A stretch of 64,000 bases of DNA from Casuarius casuarius (lineage: Eukaryota > Chordata > Aves > Casuariiformes > Casuariidae). This document shows, piece by piece, positions 12,046 through 23,870 of the stretch. Both the position numbers and the translations under genes were made by a program. Location of the stretch: NCBI GenBank assembly GCA_003342895.1, contig PTFA01000043.1, forward strand, positions 1,193,685 through 1,257,684. The letters run 5' to 3'. Under the pieces are notes generated by a model. That model saw nothing but the letters and a program-made list of their open reading frames with translations, was not told the DNA's origin and did not search any database. How positions within the stretch are numbered: position 1 is the stretch's first letter; every line of letters begins with the position of its first letter.

Positions 12046-12988
12046 TGGACAGGTTTGGACACATTGGAGAGATGTGCATACACCGAATAAAAGACACTGA
12101 CCCTCCAAATGTCACTGCCATACAAGCGAACATTATTCTTTGGGGACATCAAAGGGATGTGATAGCCCATCCAGCCACTGCTTAGCCTGAACATTCGGTA
12201 TGCCTGCCTGTAGACTCACCATTTGTGTGGCGTCTTTTATCGTCTACATAAGAGCAAGCAGAAAGGATATCCTGCCTTGCTAATACGTCCAAGTAAATCT
12301 ATTAAGTTATCCCTAGCTGCAATCTAAAAATCAAGGCAACAGGGTGGCCGCCATCAGCCCAGTGCCACTGTTTTCTCTGATGTCTAAGCCTCCTGTGCCA
12401 TGCTTTCCCCTGTGAGACCTATTACAAGAACAAGAGTATTAGTTATGGTCACCTAGCAGTATAACTAGGCCTTTGGGGAATCTGCAGCCTGCCCTCATGT
12501 GGAGCTCCAGCCTGGAGCATCTGCTAATCCACCCGTGCTGATTAGCAGAGTGAGAGGGAAGCTTGCTGCATGGGGAATGGAGGGCGTTTTAGCCCTAGAG
12601 GTTGGGTCCTCTGACCCTGGCTGAATCAATTCACTCCCGTAAAACTGATATGCACACAAAACCTAGATCCTAGATCTGACCAGGGAAAGCTCAGAACCAT
12701 AATGCAGAATAAATAAGGGAGGATAAAAAGTCCACAGTAAAAGTATCAGGTGCATCCAGGCCAGATTCAGCTCCACAAGCATGTTAAGAAACACTCTTGC
12801 TTATGCCATCCATCGTCACTCTGCCATACTCAGCAAATATTATTTCTGTGTGAAACCACGAGGCACCTCCAATGACGCCATGCTGAACTGGTGATGCTCA
12901 TTCCAAACAAGATGGATGGGATGTGAGGATCCCTCAAAGTGAGCTGGGAAAGTTGCAGGACCCACCCCTAGTTGGATCTGCAGCTGCA
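12046..12988. other. Unique non-coding sequence, nothing recognised
   Basis: Composition is ordinary. No open frame, repeat family or RNA that I can support was seen. Confidence 0.55.
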
Positions 12989-13045
12989 GACACTGAAGAC
13001 AGTGGAGTTACTCCAGCTTACATCAGCTGAGAGTCTGACCCTTGC
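12989..13045. repeat. Fragment of ancient palindromic amniote repeat
   Basis: The sequence 'actgaagacagtggagttac', then 'tccagcttacatcagctgag' and 'agtctgaccct', matches a pattern I know from turtle, crocodilian and bird genomes. That pattern consists of a 'gacttcaatggag' centre and a 'gatttacaccagctgaggatctggccc' arm. I read it as one half of a MITE-like inverted-repeat element. I cannot give the database family name with confidence. Confidence 0.5.
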
Positions 13046-14070
13046 TCACCCCTACCTGCACAGCGAGGCACCGAGAAGTACCAGACTTTCAGTGAATAAC
13101 CAGCATGACTTGAGGCAAGGTGAAAGAAGGTTACATTGAAGAGTCTGGTTCTGCCACATCTTTAAATAAGGAGTAGCCACTTTCTGTATCAGTGAGCCCT
13201 CTCTCCCCCAAACAACGCGAACACTCATAGTGTAAAGCATAGACAAGAACCTGCCCTGTCTAAATAGGAGTCTGACCATTCACGACAGTGCTGCCAATAC
13301 AGTGATCCACAATACCATGTAAATTAGTAAAGAATGTTTACTTGTTCAAATGAATAGGGCAATCAGATCCATATTTTTCTACCTTAAGCTCATAACACGT
13401 GGATAGGACTTTACAATAGGAACATAAAAAGCTCTGGTCACCAAAACTTTGAAACAAGCTTCCACCCTTCCTGTGGCAGAGAAGGTATTTCTGCTCCTCA
13501 GGATCTGGGGGGAGTTTCTCAGCAGCGCTGCTGGGGAACTAAGGCCTNTGAGTCTAGACAAGGTGAATAAATCTGCAGATTGTCAAGCTGGTAAGGAAAA
13601 AAGGCTTGTTTGTTTTCTGAATGAATAAAGTTCAACATAACCTTTGTTCCACTAGGCTGCAATTCTGCAAAGTGTGGAGAATTCTTGCAATGGGAGCAGA
13701 GGGTATTCAGCAGGCCCCAAAGCTGTACTTTTGCATGAATTAACAAAAATGCAGTGTTCTGTGCAAACCTCGTCTGACTGTAAGCTGAGCTTCCTAATCG
13801 AGAAGCCATTTTTTCCCCCTGATTAAAAGAACCTTTAGAAATCAGCTCTTGAGCCTTCATTCTGACTAACAATTCGCCCCATTTCCATCATAAATTTAGT
13901 CCAAGTGCCATACTGTCTCTGGTCTGTGCTAAACCTGCAGGCTGCAGTGATAAGGGGCTCAAAGGGAGTGGGACGGCCACAGGAGATTCAGGTTTCAGCA
14001 CTACTGACATTCAAGGTTTCTACCCATGTCCAGCTCTAAATCTTCCCCGCTCTCCTCTTTGATGAGCCGT

Positions 14071-14090
14071 GTTCAACCATGTTCAACCAT
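14071..14090. repeat. 10-base tandem duplication
   Basis: The unit GTTCAACCAT occurs twice in direct succession. This is probably replication slippage. Confidence 0.85.
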
Positions 14091-15638
14091 GCTTTCAAAT
14101 CCTCTTCCCTGCTTCTCCTCCCTTCTACACTAGAAGCACAAACATTCGTAACCTCAGATTAAGGATTTATCCGCTGAGCTTTCTTGGCGATAGTTACTTT
14201 TGTCCTAATTGTACCTTGCCACTAAGTTAACATGATGTCATACTCATAAAAACAGCTCCTGGACTAGGCCACACGTCCTTCAGAGCAGTAGCAGCAGCAA
14301 CAACACTAGATAACAGCAATGACACGATGATTTCAGTATCCTGCAGAATCTAGGTATATTTTAGGTGTTCATATTGCTAACAAATTAACTAGTTAGTTTG
14401 GTCACTTTTTAGCGTTTCATAGGAAGAGGGCTGGTAAGGGAAATGCATCACCACCAGAACCAAGACCTGCAAGCTCAGCAACCTACATGGATTTGTACCT
14501 TCTCTTCCCACTCATCCCAGCCCTTTGTTAGAAAGTCAGTCTGGGGTCAGAACAGGAAAGCAGGATACTAAGAAGAGACATGCAAAGAGGAGTTACTGTC
14601 CTCCTCTCCCAAAGACGTCAGGAAAAATACCTGACTAAGGGCCAGAGAGAGACCGGTCTCAGAGCACATACAAGATGGGAGCGCTGGAGAGAAAGGGTTA
14701 TGAAAACATAATGGCTTAAGTGGTTAGAAGGTTGTGAACCTCATTACTTTCATTANATCACTCTCCGAGAGGCATTGCCATGCGTTACGCTCTGTAGCAA
14801 ATCAGATACTCTTCTGTTGTGCTTTACACTGGCCATTAAGTGATATATTCCAGGCTGCCAAATTCGTTGTATGAAGTTGCTTTAGTTTTCTTCAGAGGAA
14901 ATCAATGCCTTTTCAACAAGTAAAGAAAAGAAGGAAAAACAGTTCTTTTTTTTCTGCCATTATTGCTAGCAATGACAAGGATTGCCACCTCTCCGACAAT
15001 GTTGGGGATTGTCTCCAACAATGTTGTCTCCTTGCTCCAGGTTGGGTCCTCAGACACTGTGCACAGGAGTCATTTCACTGCCTTCCACAAAGCACAACTA
15101 GCTTATGCCAGCTTATGATTTGCCTCTATATATTCAAGCGCACTTCACTTCTCTGCCACACGCTCGCTTGCTATTAACTCTGCTAAGCTGTGGCCCATAT
15201 CATTGTTTGCTCTGATCTTTCTAGATATTTCATCTCTCTGACCTTCTCTGGAAGAGAAAATAATAGTTTGCCTCCTTGAGAGACAATAGCTTCCTTCACA
15301 TCAAAGTAAGCAGCAAGGTCAAGACCCAACTGCTACTACACGATAGTTTTAAAACAATAGCTTGTGGTGGAGACCAACCTAATCTGTTGTGAGCCCTTCC
15401 TTGGGGGCGGATGGGAGGATCGGGCTGAGCAGAGAAAGGGGCTTCACATCTTCCACTCAAAGCAGGCAGACTGCTTTGGTGACAAACTGTGACAGAGAGG
15501 AGACTGCTTGGTAACAGAGACCGTGGGGCTGATCAGAGAGCACATAGGCAACCCACTATTTGCCACGATAGCAACTGATGCCATATGAACATTTGTTCAG
15601 AGACTAAACACTCTGTCACTTTTGTAAGGAAAAGATCC

Positions 15639-15641
<3 letters not shown>

Positions 15642-15666
<25 letters not shown>
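15642..15666. repeat. Poly-A homopolymer (25 A)
   Basis: An uninterrupted A run in unique sequence. No adjacent retrotransposon body was recognised. Confidence 0.9.
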
Positions 15667-15669
<3 letters not shown>

Positions 15670-16241
15670 CATATGACATAGCCACTGCCACAATGCTGTA
15701 TTTTGGTACTTCTATGAGATTCTGCAAAAGGATGCAGCCTCAGAAAACCAGGCAGGGCTGGGAGACCACAAGGTGGGCTGCGGTGTCCTAGAGATTCCTG
15801 GTTTCCAGTATAGCTGGGAGATGTGGGTTGAATCACAAATAAATACATCACATGGAAGTGTTATACTCTCCAGGAACTAGCCTACTCTTTCCAGTTATCC
15901 AGAACTGCTAGAAACTATCCTTCGGTTCACTTTAATAACAGACACCAGAGCCAACCTACACCAGCATATATTGCTCATAACTTAAATATTATGTTTGACT
16001 GGAGAGCCTTGTAACAAAACAAGCTACAAAGTTTTGTGAGAGTCTCTTTGAGGGCTGTGAAATCACTTCACACTCAATTCCAAAAGGATCGTTACAGTGG
16101 TTAAGAAAGTTAGAAATGGGGAAATCACTTGATACCCACTCTCCTCACCTGGGTTTTCAGGCTGCGTAGGCTGCTTTCAGTGGTAGACACAGTGCTGGTA
16201 TGAATGAGACCCCAAGTGAGGGAAGAAGAAAGGATACACCC

Positions 16242-16283
16242 ATGTGTGTGTATACATACATACACACACGTATATATATATAT
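16242..16283. repeat. TG/TACA/TA compound microsatellite
   Basis: A (GT)n run, then (TACA)n, (CA)n and (TA)n. It is simple-sequence DNA. Confidence 0.9.
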
Positions 16284-17019
16284 GAAATATTTACTCCCAG
16301 CATTAGGCAGAAGAACCTGTTCCCATGATCTCTGGTGCTGTTAGATGTGATGTATGGGCCACCTCCGACCATTTTCCTTTGCAGCACCCCACAGGGTTTG
16401 CCCAGAAAGGCCAGGCAAACCTAAGATTTAGGCTCTTGGGGTTGTTCTAACACCAACTGCAGCACAAAACCTCCACATCTGACAGTGTAAAAAACACCCT
16501 CAGCAAACTGTGCTCAAGAGCTGCCTTGCAGCATATACTTCCAGGCTACTTTTGGTTTTCCCTGGCTGCTTGCATTAACCTCCTGTCCTCACAAACCATC
16601 TGCAGACTAAGCAGGAAGATGTCCAGTTGAAAAAAAATACAAGGAACCAGGAGAAATACCTGAAAGGAGAGCAGCAGGGTCAGGAACAGATCCTGGAAGC
16701 CCTTACACCAGCCAAGGGACAGCCCAGCTCCTTTGCACAGACCAGTTTATCCCGTCAGTGGCACGATGTGACAAGTACAGGCTCCTCCAAACACGTTTCT
16801 GCAGCCTTCACGATGCATCAGCCTGGGGCACCCCTCATTACACAGCCACAAGGTGTTAGACTGCTTGTTAGTGCCCCACCGCTCCGCATTAAATCTGCTC
16901 TGCTGACACAGTCTTGGCAGCTGCAGCTCATGTGGGGTTGAAGCTTCCTTCCTCCATCCCTTCTGGTATCTTTTCAGGTGCTGAGCTGGCTCCTGTTCCC
17001 TCTAAGCTTGGAAATGAGT

Positions 17020-17073
17020 CTGCTGACTTCAATGGAGCTTCTACAGAGAATAAAGCAAAAGGGATTTGGCCCC
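17020..17073. repeat. Fragment of ancient palindromic amniote repeat
   Basis: The centre 'tgctgacttcaatggagctt' and the end 'gggatttggccc' match the same MITE-like inverted repeat seen at 12989-13045 and 20487-20576. The intervening bases are diverged. It lies immediately upstream of a CNE-like block. Confidence 0.45.
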
Positions 17074-17179
17074 TGGCGCGACAGGTGACCAGCACGTTTC
17101 TTGTCAAGTCTCTGTCTGAGGGCTTTTTCACTGGTCCACAGTGTCAGCTTGAAAAGTTGCCTCCTGAGCTGCTGTTGAA

Positions 17180-17680
17180 AGCCAGCTGTCTACCATTTAT
17201 ATTGTTAATTCATTAAAACCAGTTCTTTATCCTCGCAGGAAATCACGGCAGTCCTGCTTACTGGCAGACAATAACATTCGAGGGCTTGCCGCTGCAATCG
17301 CTGACAATATCAATTATTTAGTTTTCTGCCAATTCCTATTAGACTTTTCAGGCTAGAGAATTTACACTGTGTTATTGAATTAAAAAACAGCTAAAAGCTT
17401 TAGGGAATCCAAACTAATTAGCTGGCATTTGTAAACCCCTTTGTTCATGGTAATTTGTTTACAAGAGTAGCTCAACCTTTTAATTATGGGCACACTCGTA
17501 GGCCACATACTGTACCATTACAGGCGGGTTTTTTTGTTTGGTGCAAGAAGGGCAAATATGGGGAAGCTAATTTTGCTTTAATGAGCTGTGATGACCCTGC
17601 TTGGCACTGAATGACCTAAAATATAAGTGTCTATAATTACAACTAAGAAAAAATAACACTTCAGATGCTTTGAGTGGGCC
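17180..17680. promoter_or_regulatory. CNE-like block with FOX/SOX/homeodomain motif cluster
   Basis: An AT-rich, repeat-free block of about 500 bases. It carries TAATTA at 17415-17420, TGTAAAC at 17430-17436 (forkhead type), CTTTGTT at 17439-17445 (SOX type) and TGTTTACA at 17456-17463 (forkhead type, inverted relative to the first). Motif clustering, lack of coding potential and absence of transposable elements are typical of developmental enhancers. Assignment as an enhancer is inference. A conservation plot would decide. Confidence 0.45.
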
Positions 17681-20486
17681 AGAAATCATCAGCATCCAAT
17701 TGTGCCAGCAATACAGCTCCACAGCTCTGAATCTCACTCAGACTTCAGCCTTTTTTTAGAGATCCCATCTCAAGATATCTCTTTACCTTCTTCCTAGTCC
17801 TATCTATTCATTTTCTCCTGCTGCTTTAGACTTGAAAGATGAATGGTTTAGTTATTGTAGAACAGGAGACATCCTCACTTGCTATGACGATTATGTTGTG
17901 CCAATTTGCACTTATCTCTTTGCAGCAGGCAATCCTCTTTATCTGTGCTGTAACGCACCACTGCAATCCACGACCCGACTCCGCAAACTTCTGCCGTGGC
18001 AGGAGCATCACACAACGCTTTAACGTCCTTTCCCTTGAGCGTGAGAGCAAGGTTTGAGTTTCGGAACAAATGCTACAGTTCTTGTTGGGAGAGGATTTTT
18101 AATTCATTAAGTAGGAAGCTGTAGCAAACAATTTGCTTTGTATTTTAATCACTTGACCAGTCACTTGTCGGGGCAGAATTGTTCCATGGGAACGGGGCAG
18201 GAGTGTTTGGGCTGAGCTCCCAGGAGGAGGAGGTTTCCTGCCTGCAGCCTGGGACCATCTCTCTTTCTGCAGCAATGCATATGTGTGTAAATAAAACGAG
18301 TAGCCAAGGAATGTTCCCCAGCTGTGCCTGGTTTCGTCAGTGAGATACTGAGGTGCAAAGTTCATGAGCAGAACTAGTCAAAATCAACAGTGAAAACCTT
18401 GACATTTGGTGCAGAACAGAAAATCTGTATATGTGCATTTCTGGGGGAAGGGAACGGAGGTGAGATATGTCTCAACAAGAGAGTAAGCAGGAGATTATAG
18501 GGAAATCTGAAATGGGAAGACTGCAAGAATATTCCCATTTTATTTTGAATCGTTCAAAAAACTTGTTCAGATAAAATTTGTATCTTCATTTTTTAAATCA
18601 ACTCATCAATTATCAAACTTAATTTTTGGAAAAAAATATTGCAAAAATGCTAAAGACTGCTACACCTGTGATATATATACACTGCTTTTAGCGTCCCTCA
18701 GACTGATCTAACATGCTGCATACAGACCGACACAGCCTTACCCTGCGGGTTCAGTACCAGCGCAGAGCAATCTTCTCGCTTAGTCGCAGTGATGGACATG
18801 GCCCTATGGCAACCTTCAGCCCTTAATCAGATGATTAAGATCAGTTCATGTGGGTCAAAGAGACACAACATATTGCACAGGTATGCTTTGGACAGCATGG
18901 AGTAAATCGGGGACAGATCACTGTGCAGACAGTCAGAACGCCACTGTTTTCTTCCGCTCTCCAGCACTGATTTGCTGGGCCCTTGATCAAGCTACTTTTC
19001 CCCTCTCTTATTCTGATTTCCAGCCTGGAAACCGTTCCCAACTCATTTTCTATTCTGTGTCTTTGAGGTCTGTATAGATAGTATATAGCTAGGTCTGATA
19101 GTGTCATTTGACAACCTTACATTTAACTCTGCTTTAAGGGCAGCTTAACATCACTTTTCAGTAGAGTGGCTGATTTAATCCCTTTAGGAATTTTGTTAGA
19201 GGCTCAAATAGCACCAATAAAAATGGAGATGGGCACAAGTGTCCCTCAGATATCCAGGTCTTCTGGACCACATTTAGCTAAAATATCATTAACTGTGCAG
19301 CATGTTTGACAAGAATGTATGACAGCACTAGCCATATGGAAAGCATAAATATTAAATACTGTATATTGCAGCCATTTGCAAGAAACTGCATTAATCCCTT
19401 GAAGGTTAATGAGAATTATTCATGTGCATCTGAGGGAGAGAAGTACTTCACTTTAGAAATTGAGCGGCTTGACATGCCTGATTTTTCACTTACCAATAAA
19501 TATGAAAATGGAAAATGGATGGACATCTCAGTATTGTGCCTGAACGAGAGGCTCATTGAACAACACTGAGGTTTGTTTTTTCAGATCAATATTTTACATC
19601 ATTAATATTTTCAGTTCCAGGAATCAGTGAAACAATAAATCTTGCCCAATCATAGATGGTTTGCCACTGTGTGGATATTCTCGCAAGAGGGGAAACAGGT
19701 GTCAAGGAGGCCAGACAAACCTGGTTTGTTTAGTTAAGACCTGAGAGCAATAAGAAGAAATCAATAAGTGACTAGGGCCTGGTTTCAGATACCGTGTAAG
19801 AGGAAATACAGAGGTGAGGCAGAATTATTCTTCATGGGCAAGATCTACAACTGACCTCATGGACACTATACTGATGAAGCATCTCACCAGAAAACATGGA
19901 CAGACTTCTGAAGAGCTTAAGTGACTAGCAAATTCGATTTCTTGCACTGATCAGTAATAAATATTTTAAAACTTTTTAAAAACAGCTTTGCTCTAGTCTG
20001 TTTTTAAATGAACCACCTGCATCAGTAGAGCTATTAAAAACTTGAAATGATAAAAATTCTGCATGTCTTTGATGGAAATCATTTGTTGTGAGTGAAATCC
20101 TCCTGCTGCTTCACAAGCAGCAATAAATAGAGATAGCTGAAATTTATGGGTTGTCTTTTTTTAATTATGGTTTTTCTTTAAAAATAGCATACTTTGTAAT
20201 GAAAACCCTCCCTCTTCCTTTTTTCTTCCAAGTTGCACTTTTCTGAAAATACAGTCACCATATGTATGCTGCACATTTTGGCACATTCTCACCATTACAA
20301 TCGCTCGATTTATGGTGTCTAAAAGAAACAAGCTCTAAGCCCTCAACAGAGCCTGTTGATCAGTGTCTCCACCAGGCATGAACATCGTCTTACTGAAAAG
20401 TGCCACATGCAGTTGCCTCCGCAAAGAGAAAAGAAAACTGTGAGTAGAAACCACACCTTGAAGAGCCTTCGGCTGAGCTGCTGGAA
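17681..20486. other. Unique non-coding sequence, nothing recognised
   Basis: Two AT-rich zones (18540-18680 and 19960-20240) occur but contain no clear motif cluster. The 87-codon open frame at 19306-19569 has no recognisable family. No transposable element was identified with confidence. Confidence 0.5.
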
Positions 20487-20576
20487 CAGATTTTTAGCTG
20501 ATGTAAATGATAGGAGTTCCCATGACTCAAGCGGAGCAGTCGAGCTAGACTGATTTACACATGTGGAAGATTGACC
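20487..20576. repeat. Near-complete ancient palindromic (MITE-like) repeat
   Basis: Both arms are visible. The left arm reads 'cagatttttagctgatgtaa' followed by 'atgataggagttccc'. The centre resembles 'atgactcaa'. The right arm reads 'gagctagactgatttacac', then 'atgtggaagattgaccc'. The arms are imperfect reverse complements. This is the most complete of several copies of this element in the window. It is non-coding and must have depended on a transposase supplied in trans; the family name is not certain. Confidence 0.55.
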
Positions 20577-21059
20577 CTACATATGCACCCTTCACTGTTA
20601 AATGCACATGCTCCAGGCTTGCTCCCATTCAGCTACAATCGGATAATAAAACAGGTCACTGTAAAATACAGATAAGAGCTAAAGGCACCATTTCCGACAA
20701 CGTGCATGGGGAGGTGACGCTGGCCTCTCAGTGAGACGTGAGTACGGGCTGCTGCAGCTATGGCTTGCCTAAATTCTACCTTCATCTTCATCACCGGTGC
20801 CACTGCACTGGTCTGGACACGGTAGCTATCACTCAGGGCTGTAGCATAGGCAGGGTTGGGCTGGAGGGGATGAAATGGAGGCGAATATGGCTGAAGCCTG
20901 CTTGAGGGGCTGATGGTCAGGAGCGAGCAGGGACACCCTAGAAATCGGGTGAGGGTAACTGGGGGGACCTGGCTCATGCAGTAAGCATGTTACCACGTTG
21001 CAGCACAAGGAAGATTGGCAGAAGGGTCAGTGCATCACAGCGCATGGATTTTTCCTTCT

Positions 21060-21290
21060 CAGATGTCTTGATTTCCAATCCTGGTGCTTTGGAAGTGGCC
21101 TGCGTGAAGCAGGTCCAGAGCGCAAGCAGCCAGACATCCCCCCGCAGCGCAGCGTAGGCGCGTTGAAGCTCCCAGGGGAACGCTGTGCTGCTGGGAGCAT
21201 CCTGCCCTGTTTTCCGCACCGGAGCAGCCCCGTGGCTGTGTGCACTGATGCGCGTGGGCCGGGAGCAGTCACACGTGCAGCCAGCTCCTG
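21060..21290. promoter_or_regulatory. Small CpG-rich block
   Basis: About 17 CpGs in 230 bases at about 60% G+C give an observed/expected ratio of roughly 0.75. That just meets common CpG-island criteria. It sits directly upstream of an AT-rich CNE-like block. It may be an orphan island or simply GC-rich sequence. No promoter motif or exon is seen. Confidence 0.3.
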
Positions 21291-21309
21291 GTCCCAGGGA
21301 AACTGTACT

Positions 21310-21670
21310 GAATCATGTGCCACATGTCAATGCAATCTTATGGTTATCATTAGCTGGACTTCAGAGGAATTAATGTTCTTGATTCCTCCTGCATTGTGTC
21401 CAGGGTCAGGGAAACAGCTGAGTGAGATGTGACGTGTTCTGTATTAGAGGTATATTGATAAATAGCTTCAGAAGGGTTAATTAAAGGCTGTTTGGATAAG
21501 TAGATAATCAATTCTTACAGATTTTTATGAGACCATCAGATCAATACGAACACCTTAGAGTACTGACTACTGATACGCATAAAACTATTCAATATAACAC
21601 ACATTAATCACATCCTTAATAGTGATGATTAACTCCAGAAAAATCACTAATGTGAATATCCTTACCAAGT
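21310..21670. promoter_or_regulatory. CNE-like block
   Basis: AT-rich unique sequence with words such as 'ggttaattaaagg' (near 21476), 'agataatcaattc' and 'attaatcacatcc'. The TAATTA/AATCA cores suit homeodomain and PBX/MEIS-like factors. No open frame or repeat family is present. This is an enhancer candidate by texture only. Confidence 0.38.
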
Positions 21671-23379
21671 CAGGTAATCCATGAGACTGGGACTCACTGA
21701 CCCTGCGATCACAACACAGGACGCTCAGAAGAAATCAGGGAAGGGGTCTCCCCTTCGGGCTGCGGGTCTTTCGAGAGTGCCTCATCGCCTAGCGATCTGG
21801 CAGCCTGCGAGCTCCCGCAGAAGAGTTTTCCTCTGCTGTCACTGTCAGACACAGCACACGATCATCGTTAAACTGCACAAAGGAAAACACAGCTGGTGAT
21901 TCTGGGCTGCGCTGTATTTTTATTCTGAGTCATTTACCACCTCCTTTAAATAATCCCAGAAGCCTCCACAGGGATTTACTTTTATGGCATTGGATTGCTC
22001 AGGAGTGCATCTGTCTCCAGCCTTTTCCTCCTTCTTCTAAATTTCCACTCTGGGCTGCAGTCACCTGAGGAGCGAATGTGCTTAAAGTCACTCGGAGGAG
22101 CGTCTTAAGGCTGTGAGACTGATCCACCACTGATAAAAAGCAGAGTAGACCCGGCAGCTTCAATAAGGCCACGCACAGTCACACCTACATGGATCGTCAC
22201 TTCACAAAGTTGCGCTTACAGTGCTCTACCAAGGACTCAAAGCCCAGCTCACCCTGGGCAGGAGATGTCCGGCATGGTGAAAGCTTTGACATTTGGCCTC
22301 AGAATTCCTGGACCTATTTCCAAGCCATGTCATCATGTGGTTTAGCCCTATTTTGGGTTCTAGATGTATACAGCTAAAATATAAATCAATGTTACCAACA
22401 GATATTATGTGTTTGAAAGTACTGACTGAAAATTTTAAATGCATTTCCTATAAGTGCTCACTTGTTCAGCTCTATAATGCAGCTAAATGTTGTTATCATA
22501 TTTTATGGCTGAGGAAAATGATGCATTGAATACTGAAGACCAGGTTTTTAAAACCGGGTGTGAAACAGCATGCAGTTGCTGTGATTTTGTGACAGAATAA
22601 GTCACTGCATATGCCAGCACCAGTACTGCCACGTGCCCTAGTTTATCTGGCCCCTGTTTTATCTGGCGACATTGAGCAGCCAGGTTCTCTCTGCAGTCAA
22701 TGGAGAAATGTGATCCATGTGGAGGGGAGGTGGGTGATGAAGTTAGAAGGGGGAACATGCCACCTTTCCCTCTGTGTGTAGTTGTGCCCAGTCTGGGATG
22801 TCCACACTCTTGATAACCAGACTTAGAGGACATCAGAACATGGGTGCTATCGCTCTGGGAAGGTATTTCACGTGAGACACACCAGATCTTACTGCCTTCT
22901 GCTTTCCCCTCATAAAAACCCTCCACCGTGGTGCTCCACGAAGCCACAAGAAAAGACCTGCTATGCCTAAAATTCCTCTGGAAACCAACCGATAGGGGAA
23001 AAAACAACAAATGAGAGCTAAACCAGCCCATCCCCTTCCTCTGCTTTGCTCTCCAATATTCATTTGAGAGGTTCACAAGGCGAAGCTACTGTGAGCTGCA
23101 ACATCACAGCAAGCTTTGGGAGGAGGTGAATTTGCCACAGCTGTTTAATATATGTGCTGAGAGCAACCTGCCCAAGAAACGAGTTCCTTGCCTCGGATCT
23201 GCTGTGTCCCCTTTAGAAGAGCGGGAGCGAACAGAAAGCCGTCAGACCATCCGCTCCCGCACGGGCTTTCGGAGGGGCTGCCCAGCTGTGACGAACTGCG
23301 GGGCTCTGCGAAGGGCTGGATGCCTCCTTTAATAGACTGGGAATTTTCTTGTCTCAAAGTTGTTTGGCCTCAGAATTAA
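21671..23379. other. Unique non-coding sequence, nothing recognised
   Basis: The longest open frame (22483-23076, minus, 197 codons) has no domain, signal peptide or recognisable family and a composition matching its surroundings. It is treated as chance. Confidence 0.5.
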
Positions 23380-23870
23380 CCTTTAGAGATACCCATCAGC
23401 TGTGGGTTTTTAAGCAGATGCATCCTGTAAGTCACGAGAGAATCTCCTTTAGTTAATACGAAGGCTGGATTCTCCATGGGAAGCTAGAAGCATCTCCCTT
23501 CAGTTTTGCGCTTATACCCCAAATGCCATCATCTAATTTTCTAGATGGTTAAAGCTTTCATTTCACTTTGGGGAAAGCAGAGCTCCAAGAACATGCTCAG
23601 TTAAAATTCAAGACCGCTTAGCTCTTCTGTTCTCCAGGAGATGTTTTGTATCCTGCCCACAATTAGAGCAATTGGTCCCTTTACATAAGGAAAGCAATTC
23701 TTTATGGTAAATTAGCTTCTTAATGAAGACCTGTGATTTTCAGTGAGTCAGCATTTTTGGCAGGGAGATTTAATAAACTTTGTTCTTCTTCCTCTCATTG
23801 TGATAAGCAAATATAATTTTACTGATATTATTAATAATATTAGGCATCTCCTTAACATGTATAGCAGGCA
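23380..23870. promoter_or_regulatory. CNE-like block
   Basis: A repeat-free, AT-leaning block. The most suggestive part is 23660-23860: 'acaattagagcaattgg', 'aaattagcttcttaatgaag', and a run of ATTATTAATAATATTAG near 23826-23843. The density of ATTA/TAAT cores is high. No coding potential is visible. Confidence 0.38.

Larger units (their letters stand above)
13046..17019. other. Non-coding sequence with simple repeats only
   Basis: It contains a 10-base tandem duplication (14071-14090), a 25-base poly-A (15642-15666) and a TG/TA microsatellite (16242-16283). I see no coding region, RNA or clear transposable element. Only two ambiguous bases occur here, unlike the first 10 kb. Confidence 0.55.

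Noticed and set aside
15827..15840. 'gggttgaatcac' checked as a tRNA T-arm
   Set aside because: No matching acceptor, D or anticodon stems around it. No tRNA gene can be folded here.
22483..23076. 197-codon open frame on the minus strand
   Set aside because: No recognisable domain, signal peptide or family. Composition matches surrounding non-coding DNA.
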